A stretch of DNA of 22,317 nucleotides from positions 1-22,317 of the forward strand of contig JAICJM010000046.1 of NCBI GenBank assembly GCA_025928435.1. The letters run 5' to 3'. Shown one piece after another: positions 14,070 to 21,569 of this stretch. Numbering within the stretch: position 1 is the first letter of the stretch; each line of letters opens with the position of its first letter. The position numbers and the translations under genes are program-made. This DNA is from Thermoleophilia bacterium (GTDB taxonomy: Bacteria; Actinomycetota; Thermoleophilia; Gaiellales; JAICJC01). The notes below the pieces were generated by a model. It had not been told where the DNA came from. It searched no databases and saw nothing but the letters and a program-made list of their open reading frames with translations.

Positions 14070-15700
14070 TGTCCGAGCTGGATCCGGTCACCCAGGAGAT
14101 CCTGGCGAGCGCGTTCCACCACATCGCCGAGGAGATGGCGGTGGTCGAGTACCGCTCCTCGTACTCCCCGATCATCCGCGAGATGCTCGACTTCAACTGC
14201 GGCCTCTTCACCGGGGACGGCCGCATGGTCGCGAACTCCGAGCAGATCCCGGCCCAGCTCGGCCTGATGCAGTTCGCGCTCGAGTCGGTGCTCGAGAAGT
14301 GGGGGACGGACGTCGCGCCCGGCGACGCGTTCCTGACCAACCATCCCTACATGGGCGGCACCCACACGCCCGACCTGCAGGTGTTCACGCCGCTCCACCA
14401 CGACGGCGCCGTCGTTGCCTGGGCGGGGTCGATCGCCCACCACATCGATATCGGCGGCCGCTTCCCGGGCACGGAGAGCGCCCAGTGCACCGAGCTCTTC
14501 CAGGAGGGCCTGATCTTTCCGGCGCTCAAGCTGGTCGAGGGGGAAAAGCGCGTCCGCGCCCTGTACGACCTGATCGCCGCCAACGTGCGCGACCCCGCCT
14601 CGACGCTCGGCGATCTGGATGCACAGCTGGCCGCCTGCAAGCGCGGGACGGCCCGGGTGGCGGAGCTCTTCGAGGTCCACGGGGCGGCGATCGTGCTCGC
14701 GGGCATGGAGTCGCTGCTCGCGAGCACCGCGCGCCGGGCCGAGGCGGCGTTCCGGTCGTGGCCCGAGCGGACGGTCGAGGCGGAGGGGTTCCTGGACGAC
14801 GCGGGCTTCGAGGGGACGCCGCCGATGCGGGTCTCCGTCCGGGTGCACGTCGAGGACGGCGTGCTCGTCGTCGACCTGTCGGGCTCGAGCGAGCAGGTCG
14901 ACTCCGGCATGAACGTGCCCATCTCGAGCGCCCACGCCGGCACGTTCTTCGCCGTGCGCGCGTTCCTCGGGCCCGACGTGCCGCAGAACGCCGGCCTGAC
15001 GAGCCGGGTGCGGGTGATCGCGCCCGAGGGCTGCTTCTTCAACCCCCGCTTCCCCGCGGCGCTCAGCGCCCGCCACCTGGCCGTCCAGCGGCTCACCGAC
15101 GTGCTGGTGGAGGCGCTCGGCGAGCTCCTGCCCGAGCGCACGGTGGCCGCGAGCCACGTCTCGTTCCCGGCCCTCGTCTTCCAGGCCGTCGATCCTCGCT
15201 CGGGCCGGCTGACCCTCCTCGCCGACATCCTCGGGGGTGGCGGCGGGGCGCGCAAGGGGATCCCGGGCGACGACGGGATCGACCCGTACTGCTCCAACTG
15301 CGCCATCCTGCCGGCCGAGATCGCCGAGCTCGAGTACCCGTGGCGGATCGAGCGCACGGAGCTCGTCGAGGGTTCGGGCGGGCCGGGCGAGGCCCGGGGC
15401 GGGCTCGGCCTGCGCCGGGACTACCGCCTGCTCGCGGACATCTCGGACGGCATGTACTACGTCGAGCAGACCACGCCCGGCTTCGCCGCCCGGGGCCGCG
15501 AGGGAGGCGGGGCGGGCAGCCCCGGCGCGGTCTGGGTGCACCGGGCCGGGTCGGAGCGTCCCGAGACGCTCCCGGGCAAGGGCTACATCCACCTGCGCCG
15601 CGGCGACGTGCTGTCGCTGGTCGGCGCGGGCGGCGGAGGCTTCGGCCCGTCCGCGGACGGCGCCGGGCCGCAGGAACGAAGACCAAGGGAGGAACCATGA
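14069..15700 (+). CDS. hyuB: hydantoinase/5-oxoprolinase subunit B
   Basis: The 543-residue product shows the HyuB sequence from end to end: LDPVTQEILASAFHHIAEEM, SPIIREMLDFNCGLFTGDG, FLTNHPYMGGTHTPDLQVFT, IGGRFPGTESAQCTELFQEG and a C-terminal PGKGYIHLRRGDVLSLVGAG with GGGGFGP. The conserved histidines and acidic residues around HPYMGGTHTPD and the E-x7-E region probably form the hydrolytic centre that works on the intermediate made by HyuA. The last 20 or so residues (SADGAGPQERRPREEP) are polar and non-conserved. Translation is coupled to hyuA by a one-base overlap. The end of the gene contains the ribosome site of the binding-protein gene, which it overlaps by ATGA. The substrate cannot be told apart among hydantoin, N-methylhydantoin, oxoproline and similar rings. 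Confidence 0.93.
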   Translation: MSELDPVTQEILASAFHHIAEEMAVVEYRSSYSPIIREMLDFNCGLFTGDGRMVANSEQIPAQLGLMQFALESVLEKWGTDVAPGDAFLTNHPYMGGTHTPDLQVFTPLHHDGAVVAWAGSIAHHIDIGGRFPGTESAQCTELFQEGLIFPALKLVEGEKRVRALYDLIAANVRDPASTLGDLDAQLAACKRGTARVAELFEVHGAAIVLAGMESLLASTARRAEAAFRSWPERTVEAEGFLDDAGFEGTPPMRVSVRVHVEDGVLVVDLSGSSEQVDSGMNVPISSAHAGTFFAVRAFLGPDVPQNAGLTSRVRVIAPEGCFFNPRFPAALSARHLAVQRLTDVLVEALGELLPERTVAASHVSFPALVFQAVDPRSGRLTLLADILGGGGGARKGIPGDDGIDPYCSNCAILPAEIAELEYPWRIERTELVEGSGGPGEARGGLGLRRDYRLLADISDGMYYVEQTTPGFAARGREGGGAGSPGAVWVHRAGSERPETLPGKGYIHLRRGDVLSLVGAGGGGFGPSADGAGPQERRPREEP

Positions 15701-17037
15701 GCGAAGCACCAGCCGGCGGCCGCCGGGGTATGAGCCGCAAGAGCTTCCTGCAGGGCACGGCCGGCGCGGGCGCGGCAGGGCTCGTGATCGGCGGCGGCAT
15801 CGGATACGGCGTGGGCAACTCGTCCGGAGGGTCGTCGTCGACGCCGTCGGGAGGCGGGGGGACGAAGAAGAAGGGCACGATCAAGATCGGCTCCGCCAGC
15901 CCGATCACGGGCCCCTACGCCGGCGACGGCGAGCAGATGATCCGCGGCCAGGAGCTCGCGCTCGAGGAGCTGAACGACGCGGGCGGCGTCGCGGGCTACC
16001 AGCTCGAGCTGGTGAAGCTGGACTCGAAGGACCAGTCGCCGGACGTGATGAAGACGGTGCTCCAGAACCTCGTGTCGCAGAACGTGGCGGCCGTGTTCAT
16101 GCCGTTCTGCTCGTACACGTCGGTCGAGTTCCCGATCGTCGCCGCGAAGAAGGTGCCCACCTTCCACGTGAACACGTGGCACGGCAACGTCGACTGGGTG
16201 GCGCAGCACAACGCGACGAACATCTTCGAGGGCGACCCGAGCGAGCTCTCGTACGGCTCCGGCATCGTGAGCGTGCTCCAGTCGCTCATGGACGCGAAGA
16301 CCTGGACGCCGCGCAACAAGACGACCTACATCGTCTCGTCCAACGATCCGTACAGCCTGAACATCGCCAAGAGCTACCAGACGTCGATCAAGAAGCTGGG
16401 CTGGTCGGTGCAGGGCTTCGACCAGTTCACGGTGCCGCAGGCGAACTGGGGCGGCGTGCTGGTGAAGATCCGCGACGCCAACCCGGACGTGATCGTCTTC
16501 TCGGACTACGCGGCCGGCGACGAGGCGGCGTTCATCAAGCAGTTCGCCCAGAACCCGACCCAGTCGATCGTGTACCAGCAGTACGCGCCGTCGATCCCGC
16601 AGTACCTCCAGCTGGCCGGCTCGAGCGCGAACGGCGTCATCTGGTCGACGGTCGTCGGGATCCTCCAGAACGACCCCATCGCAGGCCCGTTCATCGACAA
16701 GTTCACGGCCAAGTACGGCGCGTCGCCCGGCTTCTCGAACGCCGGCGACCAGTACGACCTGATGAAGATCTGGGCGCAGGCGGCCGGGTTCGCGGGCGAC
16801 CCGTACGCGTTCGACAAGATCAACGCCTACATCAAGGCGACGCCGTATCGCGGCGTGTGCGGCGCGTACACCTTCAACCACACGGGGCTGACCTGCATCC
16901 CGTACCCTGACGACACGCCCGACCCCTCGATCGGCATGCCGCACCTGACCTTCCAGATCCAGAACGGCAAGCAGGTGGCGATCTCGCCCGAGCCGTACAC
17001 GACCGGGAAGTTTCAGCTTCCGCCGTGGCTCACGTGA
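15697..17037 (+). CDS. ABC transporter solute-binding protein (branched-chain/amide type, Tat-like signal)
   Basis: This 446-residue binding protein starts at ATG 15697 behind an AGGGAGGAA ribosome site. Its N-terminus MSRKSFLQG followed by a glycine/alanine-rich hydrophobic stretch (to about residue 40) looks like a twin-arginine signal in the RK variant (R14-K15). No lipobox cysteine is present, so it may stay anchored by the uncleaved helix. A low-complexity Ser/Gly/Lys linker (about 41-61) precedes the type I binding fold: IKIGSASPITGPYAGDGEQM, RGQELALEELNDAGGVAGYQ, GVIWSTVVGILQND, and a closing EPYTTGKFQLPPWL. It captures the substrate outside the membrane for LivHM-type permeases. Family ligands include amino acids, urea, amides and allophanate-like compounds. 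The neighbouring hydantoinase points to a cyclic amide. Residue composition is richer in Asn, Lys and Gln than its neighbours, as is usual for exported proteins. Confidence 0.93.
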   Translation: MSEAPAGGRRGMSRKSFLQGTAGAGAAGLVIGGGIGYGVGNSSGGSSSTPSGGGGTKKKGTIKIGSASPITGPYAGDGEQMIRGQELALEELNDAGGVAGYQLELVKLDSKDQSPDVMKTVLQNLVSQNVAAVFMPFCSYTSVEFPIVAAKKVPTFHVNTWHGNVDWVAQHNATNIFEGDPSELSYGSGIVSVLQSLMDAKTWTPRNKTTYIVSSNDPYSLNIAKSYQTSIKKLGWSVQGFDQFTVPQANWGGVLVKIRDANPDVIVFSDYAAGDEAAFIKQFAQNPTQSIVYQQYAPSIPQYLQLAGSSANGVIWSTVVGILQNDPIAGPFIDKFTAKYGASPGFSNAGDQYDLMKIWAQAAGFAGDPYAFDKINAYIKATPYRGVCGAYTFNHTGLTCIPYPDDTPDPSIGMPHLTFQIQNGKQVAISPEPYTTGKFQLPPWLT

Positions 17038-17813
17038 GCGAACCTGCACGGACGGCGGCCGCGCCCGCAGCCGGGGTGCTCCAGGCCCGTGGCATCTCCA
17101 AGCTCTACGGGGGGCTGCGGGCCGTCGCCGACGTGTCGTTCTCGGTCGCGCCGGGCGAGGTGCTCGGGATCGCCGGGCCGAACGGCGCCGGCAAGACGAC
17201 GCTCTTCGACACGATCACCGGCCACACGATCGCGACGGACGGCGACATCCTGCTCGCCGGCGAGCCGATCCGGGGGACGAAGATCCACCACCGCTGCCGC
17301 CTCGGCCTCGCCCGCACGTTCCAGCATCCGGTGGCGGCCGACACGCTCACGGTGCTCGAGAACGCCTATCTGGGGGCCAGCTTCCGCCGCGGGCGGACGG
17401 GCCGGCGGTCGCGCTCGGAGGACATCGCCGCCGGACGCGCGGCGCTCGAGCGGGTCGGGCTCGAGGGCAAGGCCGGGGCGCCGGCGGCGCTGCTCCCGGT
17501 GTACGACCGCAAGCGGCTCATGATCGCGACCGCGCTCGCCACCGATCCGCTGGTGCTGCTGCTCGACGAGCCTTTCGGGGGGCTCAGCCTGGGCGAGATC
17601 GACGAGACGATGGCGCTCATCGGCCGCATCCGCGACTCCGGCGTCGCGATCGTGTGCATCGAGCACGTCATGCGCGCGCTCGTCGCGCTCTCCGACCGCG
17701 TCCTCGTCATGCATCACGGCGCCGAGATCTTCGTCGGGACGCCCGCCGAGATGCTGCGCGACAGGCGGGTCATCGAGGTGTACCTGGGCGCCGGCGGGAG
17801 CGGGACGGCATGA
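17034..17813 (+). CDS. livG: ABC transporter ATP-binding protein, LivG type, with degenerate signature motif
   Basis: The 259-residue ATPase starts at GTG 17034, which overlaps the binding-protein stop (GTGA); GTG 17025 is a less likely alternative. Walker A is GPNGAGKTT (48-56), the Q-loop glutamine is Q97, Walker B is LVLLLDEP (about 173-180), and the switch histidine is H211 in CIEHVM. Where LivG proteins carry the LSxGQ signature, this one reads L154-P-V-Y-D158 in LLPVYDRKRLMIATALA; both the serine and the glycine are missing. It pairs with the LivF-type subunit to power import. The change would make one of the two ATP sites in the heterodimer non-standard. The surrounding residues are conserved and in frame, so this looks like a real lineage feature and not an error. 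Confidence 0.92.
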   Translation: MSEPARTAAAPAAGVLQARGISKLYGGLRAVADVSFSVAPGEVLGIAGPNGAGKTTLFDTITGHTIATDGDILLAGEPIRGTKIHHRCRLGLARTFQHPVAADTLTVLENAYLGASFRRGRTGRRSRSEDIAAGRAALERVGLEGKAGAPAALLPVYDRKRLMIATALATDPLVLLLDEPFGGLSLGEIDETMALIGRIRDSGVAIVCIEHVMRALVALSDRVLVMHHGAEIFVGTPAEMLRDRRVIEVYLGAGGSGTA

Positions 17814-18544
17814 CGGCCGCGCTCGCCGTGCGCGGCCTCGTGGCCGGCTACGACCGCTCGGTCGTGATCGACGGGCTCGACCTGGAGGTCGGCGACGGCG
17901 CGACGGCGGTCGTGATCGGGCCGAACGGCCACGGCAAGACGACACTCCTGCGGGCGGTCTCGGGCCTGATCAAGCCGTTCCGGGGCGAGGTCGAGCTGGC
18001 CGGCGAGCGCATCGACGGCCTGGCGGCCGAGGCGATCGCGCGCAAGGGGGTCGTCCACGTCATGCAGGGCGACGGCCTCTTCGTCGAGATGACCGTCGAG
18101 GAGAACCTGCTCATGGGCGCGTTCCCCGGCGGCTCCTGGCGCGACCGCCGGGCCGCGCTCAAGCGGGTCTACGCGGAGCTGCCCGCCGTCGAGGAGCGCA
18201 AGGGCCACAAGGCGCGCACGCTGTCGGGCGGCGAGCGAAGGCTGGTCGGGCTGGGGCGGGGGATGATGCGCCCGGGCCGCCTGCTCCTGATCGACGAGCC
18301 GTCCCTTGGGCTCGCGCCCGTCGCGATCGAGGCGGTGTACGCCGTGATCCGGCGGCTGCGGCGCGAGGCGTCGTCGGCGATCGTCCTGATCGAGGAGAAC
18401 TTCACCCACGTCGGCGGCGTCGCCGACGTCGTCCACATCCTGGAGGCGGGCCGGATCGTGCGCAGCGGACCGTACGCCGAGCTCGCCGCCGACCGGACGG
18501 TCGTCGAGACGTACCTGGGATCGATCGCGGAGGCCCCGTCGTGA
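17810..18544 (+). CDS. livF: ABC transporter ATP-binding protein, LivF type
   Basis: This 244-residue ATPase has Walker A GPNGHGKTT (37-45), Q86 in the Q-loop, an intact signature LSGGE (138-142), and Walker B LLLIDEP (158-164). The switch-histidine position is glutamate (E196 in LIEENF), in line with LivF-type proteins, which often lack the histidine (VEQN). It therefore complements the LivG subunit, which has the histidine but lacks the signature. It is coupled to livG by ATGA and to the next permease by GTGA. Its function is to drive uptake of the cluster's substrate. Confidence 0.94.
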   Translation: MTAALAVRGLVAGYDRSVVIDGLDLEVGDGATAVVIGPNGHGKTTLLRAVSGLIKPFRGEVELAGERIDGLAAEAIARKGVVHVMQGDGLFVEMTVEENLLMGAFPGGSWRDRRAALKRVYAELPAVEERKGHKARTLSGGERRLVGLGRGMMRPGRLLLIDEPSLGLAPVAIEAVYAVIRRLRREASSAIVLIEENFTHVGGVADVVHILEAGRIVRSGPYAELAADRTVVETYLGSIAEAPS

Positions 18545-19431
18545 CCGACGTCGTCGCCATCCTCGCAAACGGCGTCGTCTACGGCTCGATCTACGGCCTC
18601 GTGGCGATCGGGATGACGCTGATCTACGGCACGCTGCGGATCCTCGACATGTCGCAGGGGTCGATGGTCATGGTCGGCGGCTACGTCGGCTGGTGGGCGC
18701 TCGCGACCCACGGCGTGAACGCAATCCTCGCGCTCGTGGCGGCGTTCGTCTTCACGTTCGCGCTGGGGACGGCGACCGAGCTCGTCTCCGTGCAGCCGCT
18801 GATCTCGCGCCGCAACGAGGTCGACTTCGAGCTCGTCACGTTCATCACCACGTTCGCCGTCGCGATCTTCCTGACGAACGTCGCCCTGCAGCACTTCGGC
18901 CCGTTCCAGCAGAACGTGCCGACGATCGTGAGCGGCAACCTCAAGCTCTACCACGGCGTCTCGATCAGCTACCACGAGCTGACGATGGCCGCGATCTCGG
19001 TTGTGCTGATGGCCGGCCTGGGCCTGTTCCTGGCCCGCACCCGCTGGGGCCTGGCCGTGCGGGCGGTGGCCCAGGATCTCGACGCGGCCCGGTCGCTGGC
19101 CGTGCCGGTGACGCGCCTGTATCCGCTCACGATGGGACTCGCATCGGCGCTCGCGGGCGTCGGCGGCGTCTTCCTCGGCGCCCTCTACTTCGCGTCGCCG
19201 ACGGCGGGCGACCTGCCGCTGCTCTTCGCGCTGATCGTGGTCGTGCTGGGCGGGCTCGGCAGCCTGACCGGGACGCTCTACGCGGCCTACCTGGTGGGGA
19301 TGACGCAGTCGTTCTGCGAGGTCGAGATCGGCACGACCTGGACGCTTCCCATCCTGTACGGCGCGATCCTCGTCATCCTGGTCTTCCGGCCGTACGGCCT
19401 CAAGGGCAGCCCGTCGGAGGTGCGGCTGTGA
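18541..19431 (+). CDS. livH: branched-chain-type ABC permease, LivH type
   Basis: The 296-residue membrane protein starts at GTG 18541, overlapping the livF stop. It has about eight hydrophobic segments and the LivH landmarks ANGVVYGSIYGLVAIGMTLI, YGTLRILDMSQGSMVMVGGY, LAVRAVAQDLDAARSLAVPV (the EAA-like coupling loop facing the ATPases) and LIVVVLGGLGSLTGTLYAAY. It forms one half of the transmembrane channel with LivM. The loop between the early helices carries GTATELVSVQPLISRRNEVD, in the usual place for RP-LR-type loops. It ends by overlapping the livM start (GTGA). Confidence 0.94.
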   Translation: MTDVVAILANGVVYGSIYGLVAIGMTLIYGTLRILDMSQGSMVMVGGYVGWWALATHGVNAILALVAAFVFTFALGTATELVSVQPLISRRNEVDFELVTFITTFAVAIFLTNVALQHFGPFQQNVPTIVSGNLKLYHGVSISYHELTMAAISVVLMAGLGLFLARTRWGLAVRAVAQDLDAARSLAVPVTRLYPLTMGLASALAGVGGVFLGALYFASPTAGDLPLLFALIVVVLGGLGSLTGTLYAAYLVGMTQSFCEVEIGTTWTLPILYGAILVILVFRPYGLKGSPSEVRL

Positions 19432-20435
19432 CGGGAACGTTCGGAGCCGTCTCGCCCGGCCGGTGGGCCATGATCGCCGTCGCGGTCGTGCTCGCGGCGC
19501 TCTTCCCGCTCGTCTACCACGATCCGTACTACATGACGATCATCGTGACCGGCGAGATCGTCCTGATTCTGAACATCTCGTGGAACTTCGTGCTCGGGAC
19601 GGCGGGCGTGTGGAACTTCGGCCAGCTGGCGATCTACGCGCTCGGGGCGTACAGCTCCGGCTGGCTGATGCTGCACCACTCGGGCATCCCCGTGCCGCTC
19701 GCGATCCTGTTCGGGGGCCTCTTCTCGGCGGTCGTCTCGGTCCTGCTGGCGTTCCCGACGCTGCGGCTGTTCGGGATCTACACGTCGCTCCTCACCTTCT
19801 CGTTCGCCCAGGTGATCCAGTACGTGGCCGTGAACAACCCGCACAACCTGACGGGCGGGTCGTTCGGCTTCCCGGAGGTGCCGGGGCTCTTCCCCGACCT
19901 GGGCCAGACCGCCTACCTGCGGGCCTACTACTGGGTGTGCGCCGCGGTGATCGTGGTCTCGTGCTTCGCCGTCGCCTGGCTGCGCCAGTCGCACCTCGGC
20001 ATCGCGCTGCGGTCGGTGCGCGATGCACCCGCCTACACCGCCGCCCGCGGCGTCAACCCGCGCGCGGCACGGGTGGCGGCCTTCGGCCTGTCGGGTTTCC
20101 TGGCGGGGATCGCCGGCGGCCTCTACCTCTCGTTCGAGCAGTCCTTCACGACCAGCCAGATGGGCCTCACCCCGATGTCGCTCGACGTGACCATGCTCGT
20201 GATCGGCGGCCTGGGCACCGTCTCCGGGCCGGTGATCGGCACCGCGATCCTGACCCTGATCCAGACGAAGCTCATCAACTACCCGGGCTGGCAGCTGACG
20301 GTGCTCGGTGTGACGCTCCTCGTCATCGTCGTGTTCGTCCCGGGCGGGATCGTGGGGCTGTTCGGCCGGATCGACCGGCGCGTGCGGGCGTGGGTGGCCG
20401 AGGACGCCGACGAGGCGGAGCCGGCGCCGGGATAG
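19428..20435 (+). CDS. livM: branched-chain-type ABC permease, LivM type
   Basis: The 335-residue membrane protein begins at GTG 19428. Landmarks are LILNISWNFVLGTAGVWNFG near the N-terminus, YTSLLTFSFAQVIQYVAVNN, the coupling loop HLGIALRSVRDAPAYTAARG, and MLVIGGLGTVSGPVIGTAIL near the C-terminus. About nine to ten hydrophobic segments are evident. The C-terminal tail is acidic and soluble (WVAEDADEAEPAPG). It completes the importer with LivH, LivG, LivF and the binding protein. It is the last gene of the hydantoinase/transporter operon and is followed within four bases by a hairpin. Confidence 0.94.
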   Translation: MTGTFGAVSPGRWAMIAVAVVLAALFPLVYHDPYYMTIIVTGEIVLILNISWNFVLGTAGVWNFGQLAIYALGAYSSGWLMLHHSGIPVPLAILFGGLFSAVVSVLLAFPTLRLFGIYTSLLTFSFAQVIQYVAVNNPHNLTGGSFGFPEVPGLFPDLGQTAYLRAYYWVCAAVIVVSCFAVAWLRQSHLGIALRSVRDAPAYTAARGVNPRAARVAAFGLSGFLAGIAGGLYLSFEQSFTTSQMGLTPMSLDVTMLVIGGLGTVSGPVIGTAILTLIQTKLINYPGWQLTVLGVTLLVIVVFVPGGIVGLFGRIDRRVRAWVAEDADEAEPAPG

Positions 20436-20438
20436 GCG

Positions 20439-20464
20439 GGGCGGGCGGCGTTCCTCGCCCGCCC
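20439..20464 (+). terminator. hairpin at the end of the transporter operon
   Basis: GGGCGGGCG (20439-20447) pairs perfectly with CGCCCGCCC (20456-20464) around an eight-base loop, four bases after the livM stop. No T-run follows, so it may act as a U-tract-less terminator, common in high-GC actinomycetes, or as an RNA-stabilising hairpin. Confidence 0.6.
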
Positions 20465-20540
20465 GGATATGAGCGCCGTGCCGGGCAATTGTTACGGAAC
20501 CGAAAGGGGTCGTCGCAGGAGCCGGTCGGAGCGCTAGGTT

Positions 20541-20569
20541 GCGTGGGACGCGTGGGCACGCGGCGTGGG
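20541..20569 (+). repeat. three short direct repeats upstream of the phosphoesterase
   Basis: GCGTGGG occurs at 20541-20547, 20550-20556 and 20563-20569, within the 158-base gap before the exported phosphoesterase. The spacing (9 and 13 bases) is not perfectly periodic, and the repeats do not match the actinomycete PHO box that I know. They could be a regulator site or chance in GC-rich DNA. The rest of the gap holds the hairpin and no recognisable gene. Confidence 0.3.
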
Positions 20570-20593
20570 GCAGTCAACCCGGGAGGTGTTCGC

Positions 20594-21565
20594 ATGCGAC
20601 GTGGGCGGTTCGGACTCTGGGGAGGGGCCGCGACGGCGGCAGCGATGACGATCGTCGCCGCCTGCGTCCTTGGGGGCGCGCCGGCGTCGGCATCGGAGCG
20701 GCTCTGCGGCGCGCGCACCGGCCCGGCGCCGGCGACCTACCGCCACGTCGTCGTGATCATGGAGGAGAACAAGAGCTACGGCGACATCATCGGGCGCGCG
20801 TCGGCGCCGTACCTCAACGCGGTCGCCGCCTCCTGTGGCCTCGCGACGAACTACCGCGGCGTGACGCACCCGAGCCATCCGAACTACATGGCGGCGACCG
20901 GCGGCATCCGCACACCGCTCGGCTACCTCGCCGCGCCGAACATCTTCCGCCAGGTGCACCGTGCCGGCGGGTCGTGGCGCGTCTACGAGGAGTCCATGCC
21001 GCACAACTGCGACCGCAAATCCGCCGCGCACTACAAGGCGGGGCACAACCCCGGGATCTCCTACGCGTCCATCCGGGTCGGCTGCCGCTCGTGGGACGTG
21101 GGCTGGTCGCGCTTCCAGGACGACGTCGCCGCCCACCGTCTGCCCACCTACGCGTTCATCACGCCCAATCAGTGCCACAACATGCACGCGAGCTGCACCC
21201 GTGGCACGAACGCGATCCGGGCGGGCGACAGGTGGCTCGGCAAGGTCATCCCGCAGATCGCGGCGACGCCGGGGTACCGGCGCGGCCGCACCGCCATCCT
21301 CATCACCTGGGACGAGGGCTCGAACGGCCAGCGCCCGGAGCAGCGCGGCGAGAACTGCCTGGCACTGGTGCACCTGCGCGACCGCAGCTGCCACGTGCCG
21401 ACGTTCGTCCTCTCCGAGTACGTCGCTCCGGGAACGCGCAGCAGCGTGCTCTTCAGCCACTACTCGCTGCTCCAGACGACGGAGCGGCTGCTCGGGCTCG
21501 AGCGCTTCCTCGGCCATGCCGCCGACCCGACGACGAGCGGGATGCGGGCGGCGTTCCGCTTCTAG
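20594..21565 (+). CDS. exported phosphoesterase (PF04185-type, acid phosphatase/phospholipase C-like)
   Basis: The 323-residue product starts at ATG 20594 with GGGAGG seven bases before it. The N-terminus has two arginines, a hydrophobic core (GAATAAAMTIVAACVLGG) and an ASA-type cleavage site near residue 33, which is a Sec signal peptide. The mature part shows the phosphoesterase-family motifs RHVVVIMEENKSYGDIIG, then VTHPSHPNYMAATGG around the probable nucleophile, FITPNQCHNMHA, and ILITWDEG. These residues of the alkaline-phosphatase-like fold bind metal and attack phosphate mono- or diesters. Seven cysteines in the mature chain, several near the metal motifs, could form disulfides and fit an extracytoplasmic location. 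The substrate (phospholipid, nucleotide or other phosphate ester) is not determinable. It has its own leader and appears monocistronic. Confidence 0.9.
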   Translation: MRRGRFGLWGGAATAAAMTIVAACVLGGAPASASERLCGARTGPAPATYRHVVVIMEENKSYGDIIGRASAPYLNAVAASCGLATNYRGVTHPSHPNYMAATGGIRTPLGYLAAPNIFRQVHRAGGSWRVYEESMPHNCDRKSAAHYKAGHNPGISYASIRVGCRSWDVGWSRFQDDVAAHRLPTYAFITPNQCHNMHASCTRGTNAIRAGDRWLGKVIPQIAATPGYRRGRTAILITWDEGSNGQRPEQRGENCLALVHLRDRSCHVPTFVLSEYVAPGTRSSVLFSHYSLLQTTERLLGLERFLGHAADPTTSGMRAAFRF

Positions 21566-21569
21566 CCGG

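Noticed and set aside
12341..15700. A 1119-codon plus-strand open frame that would fuse an Arg-rich N-terminal half to HyuB
   Set aside because: The first part is the +1 shadow of hyuA with Arg/Ala/Gly low complexity; HyuB homology begins exactly at ATG 14069.
20491..20530. GGAAC upstream of the exported phosphoesterase, considered as an ECF -35 element
   Set aside because: No GTT or CGTC-type -10 element lies at a suitable distance; not enough to call a promoter.
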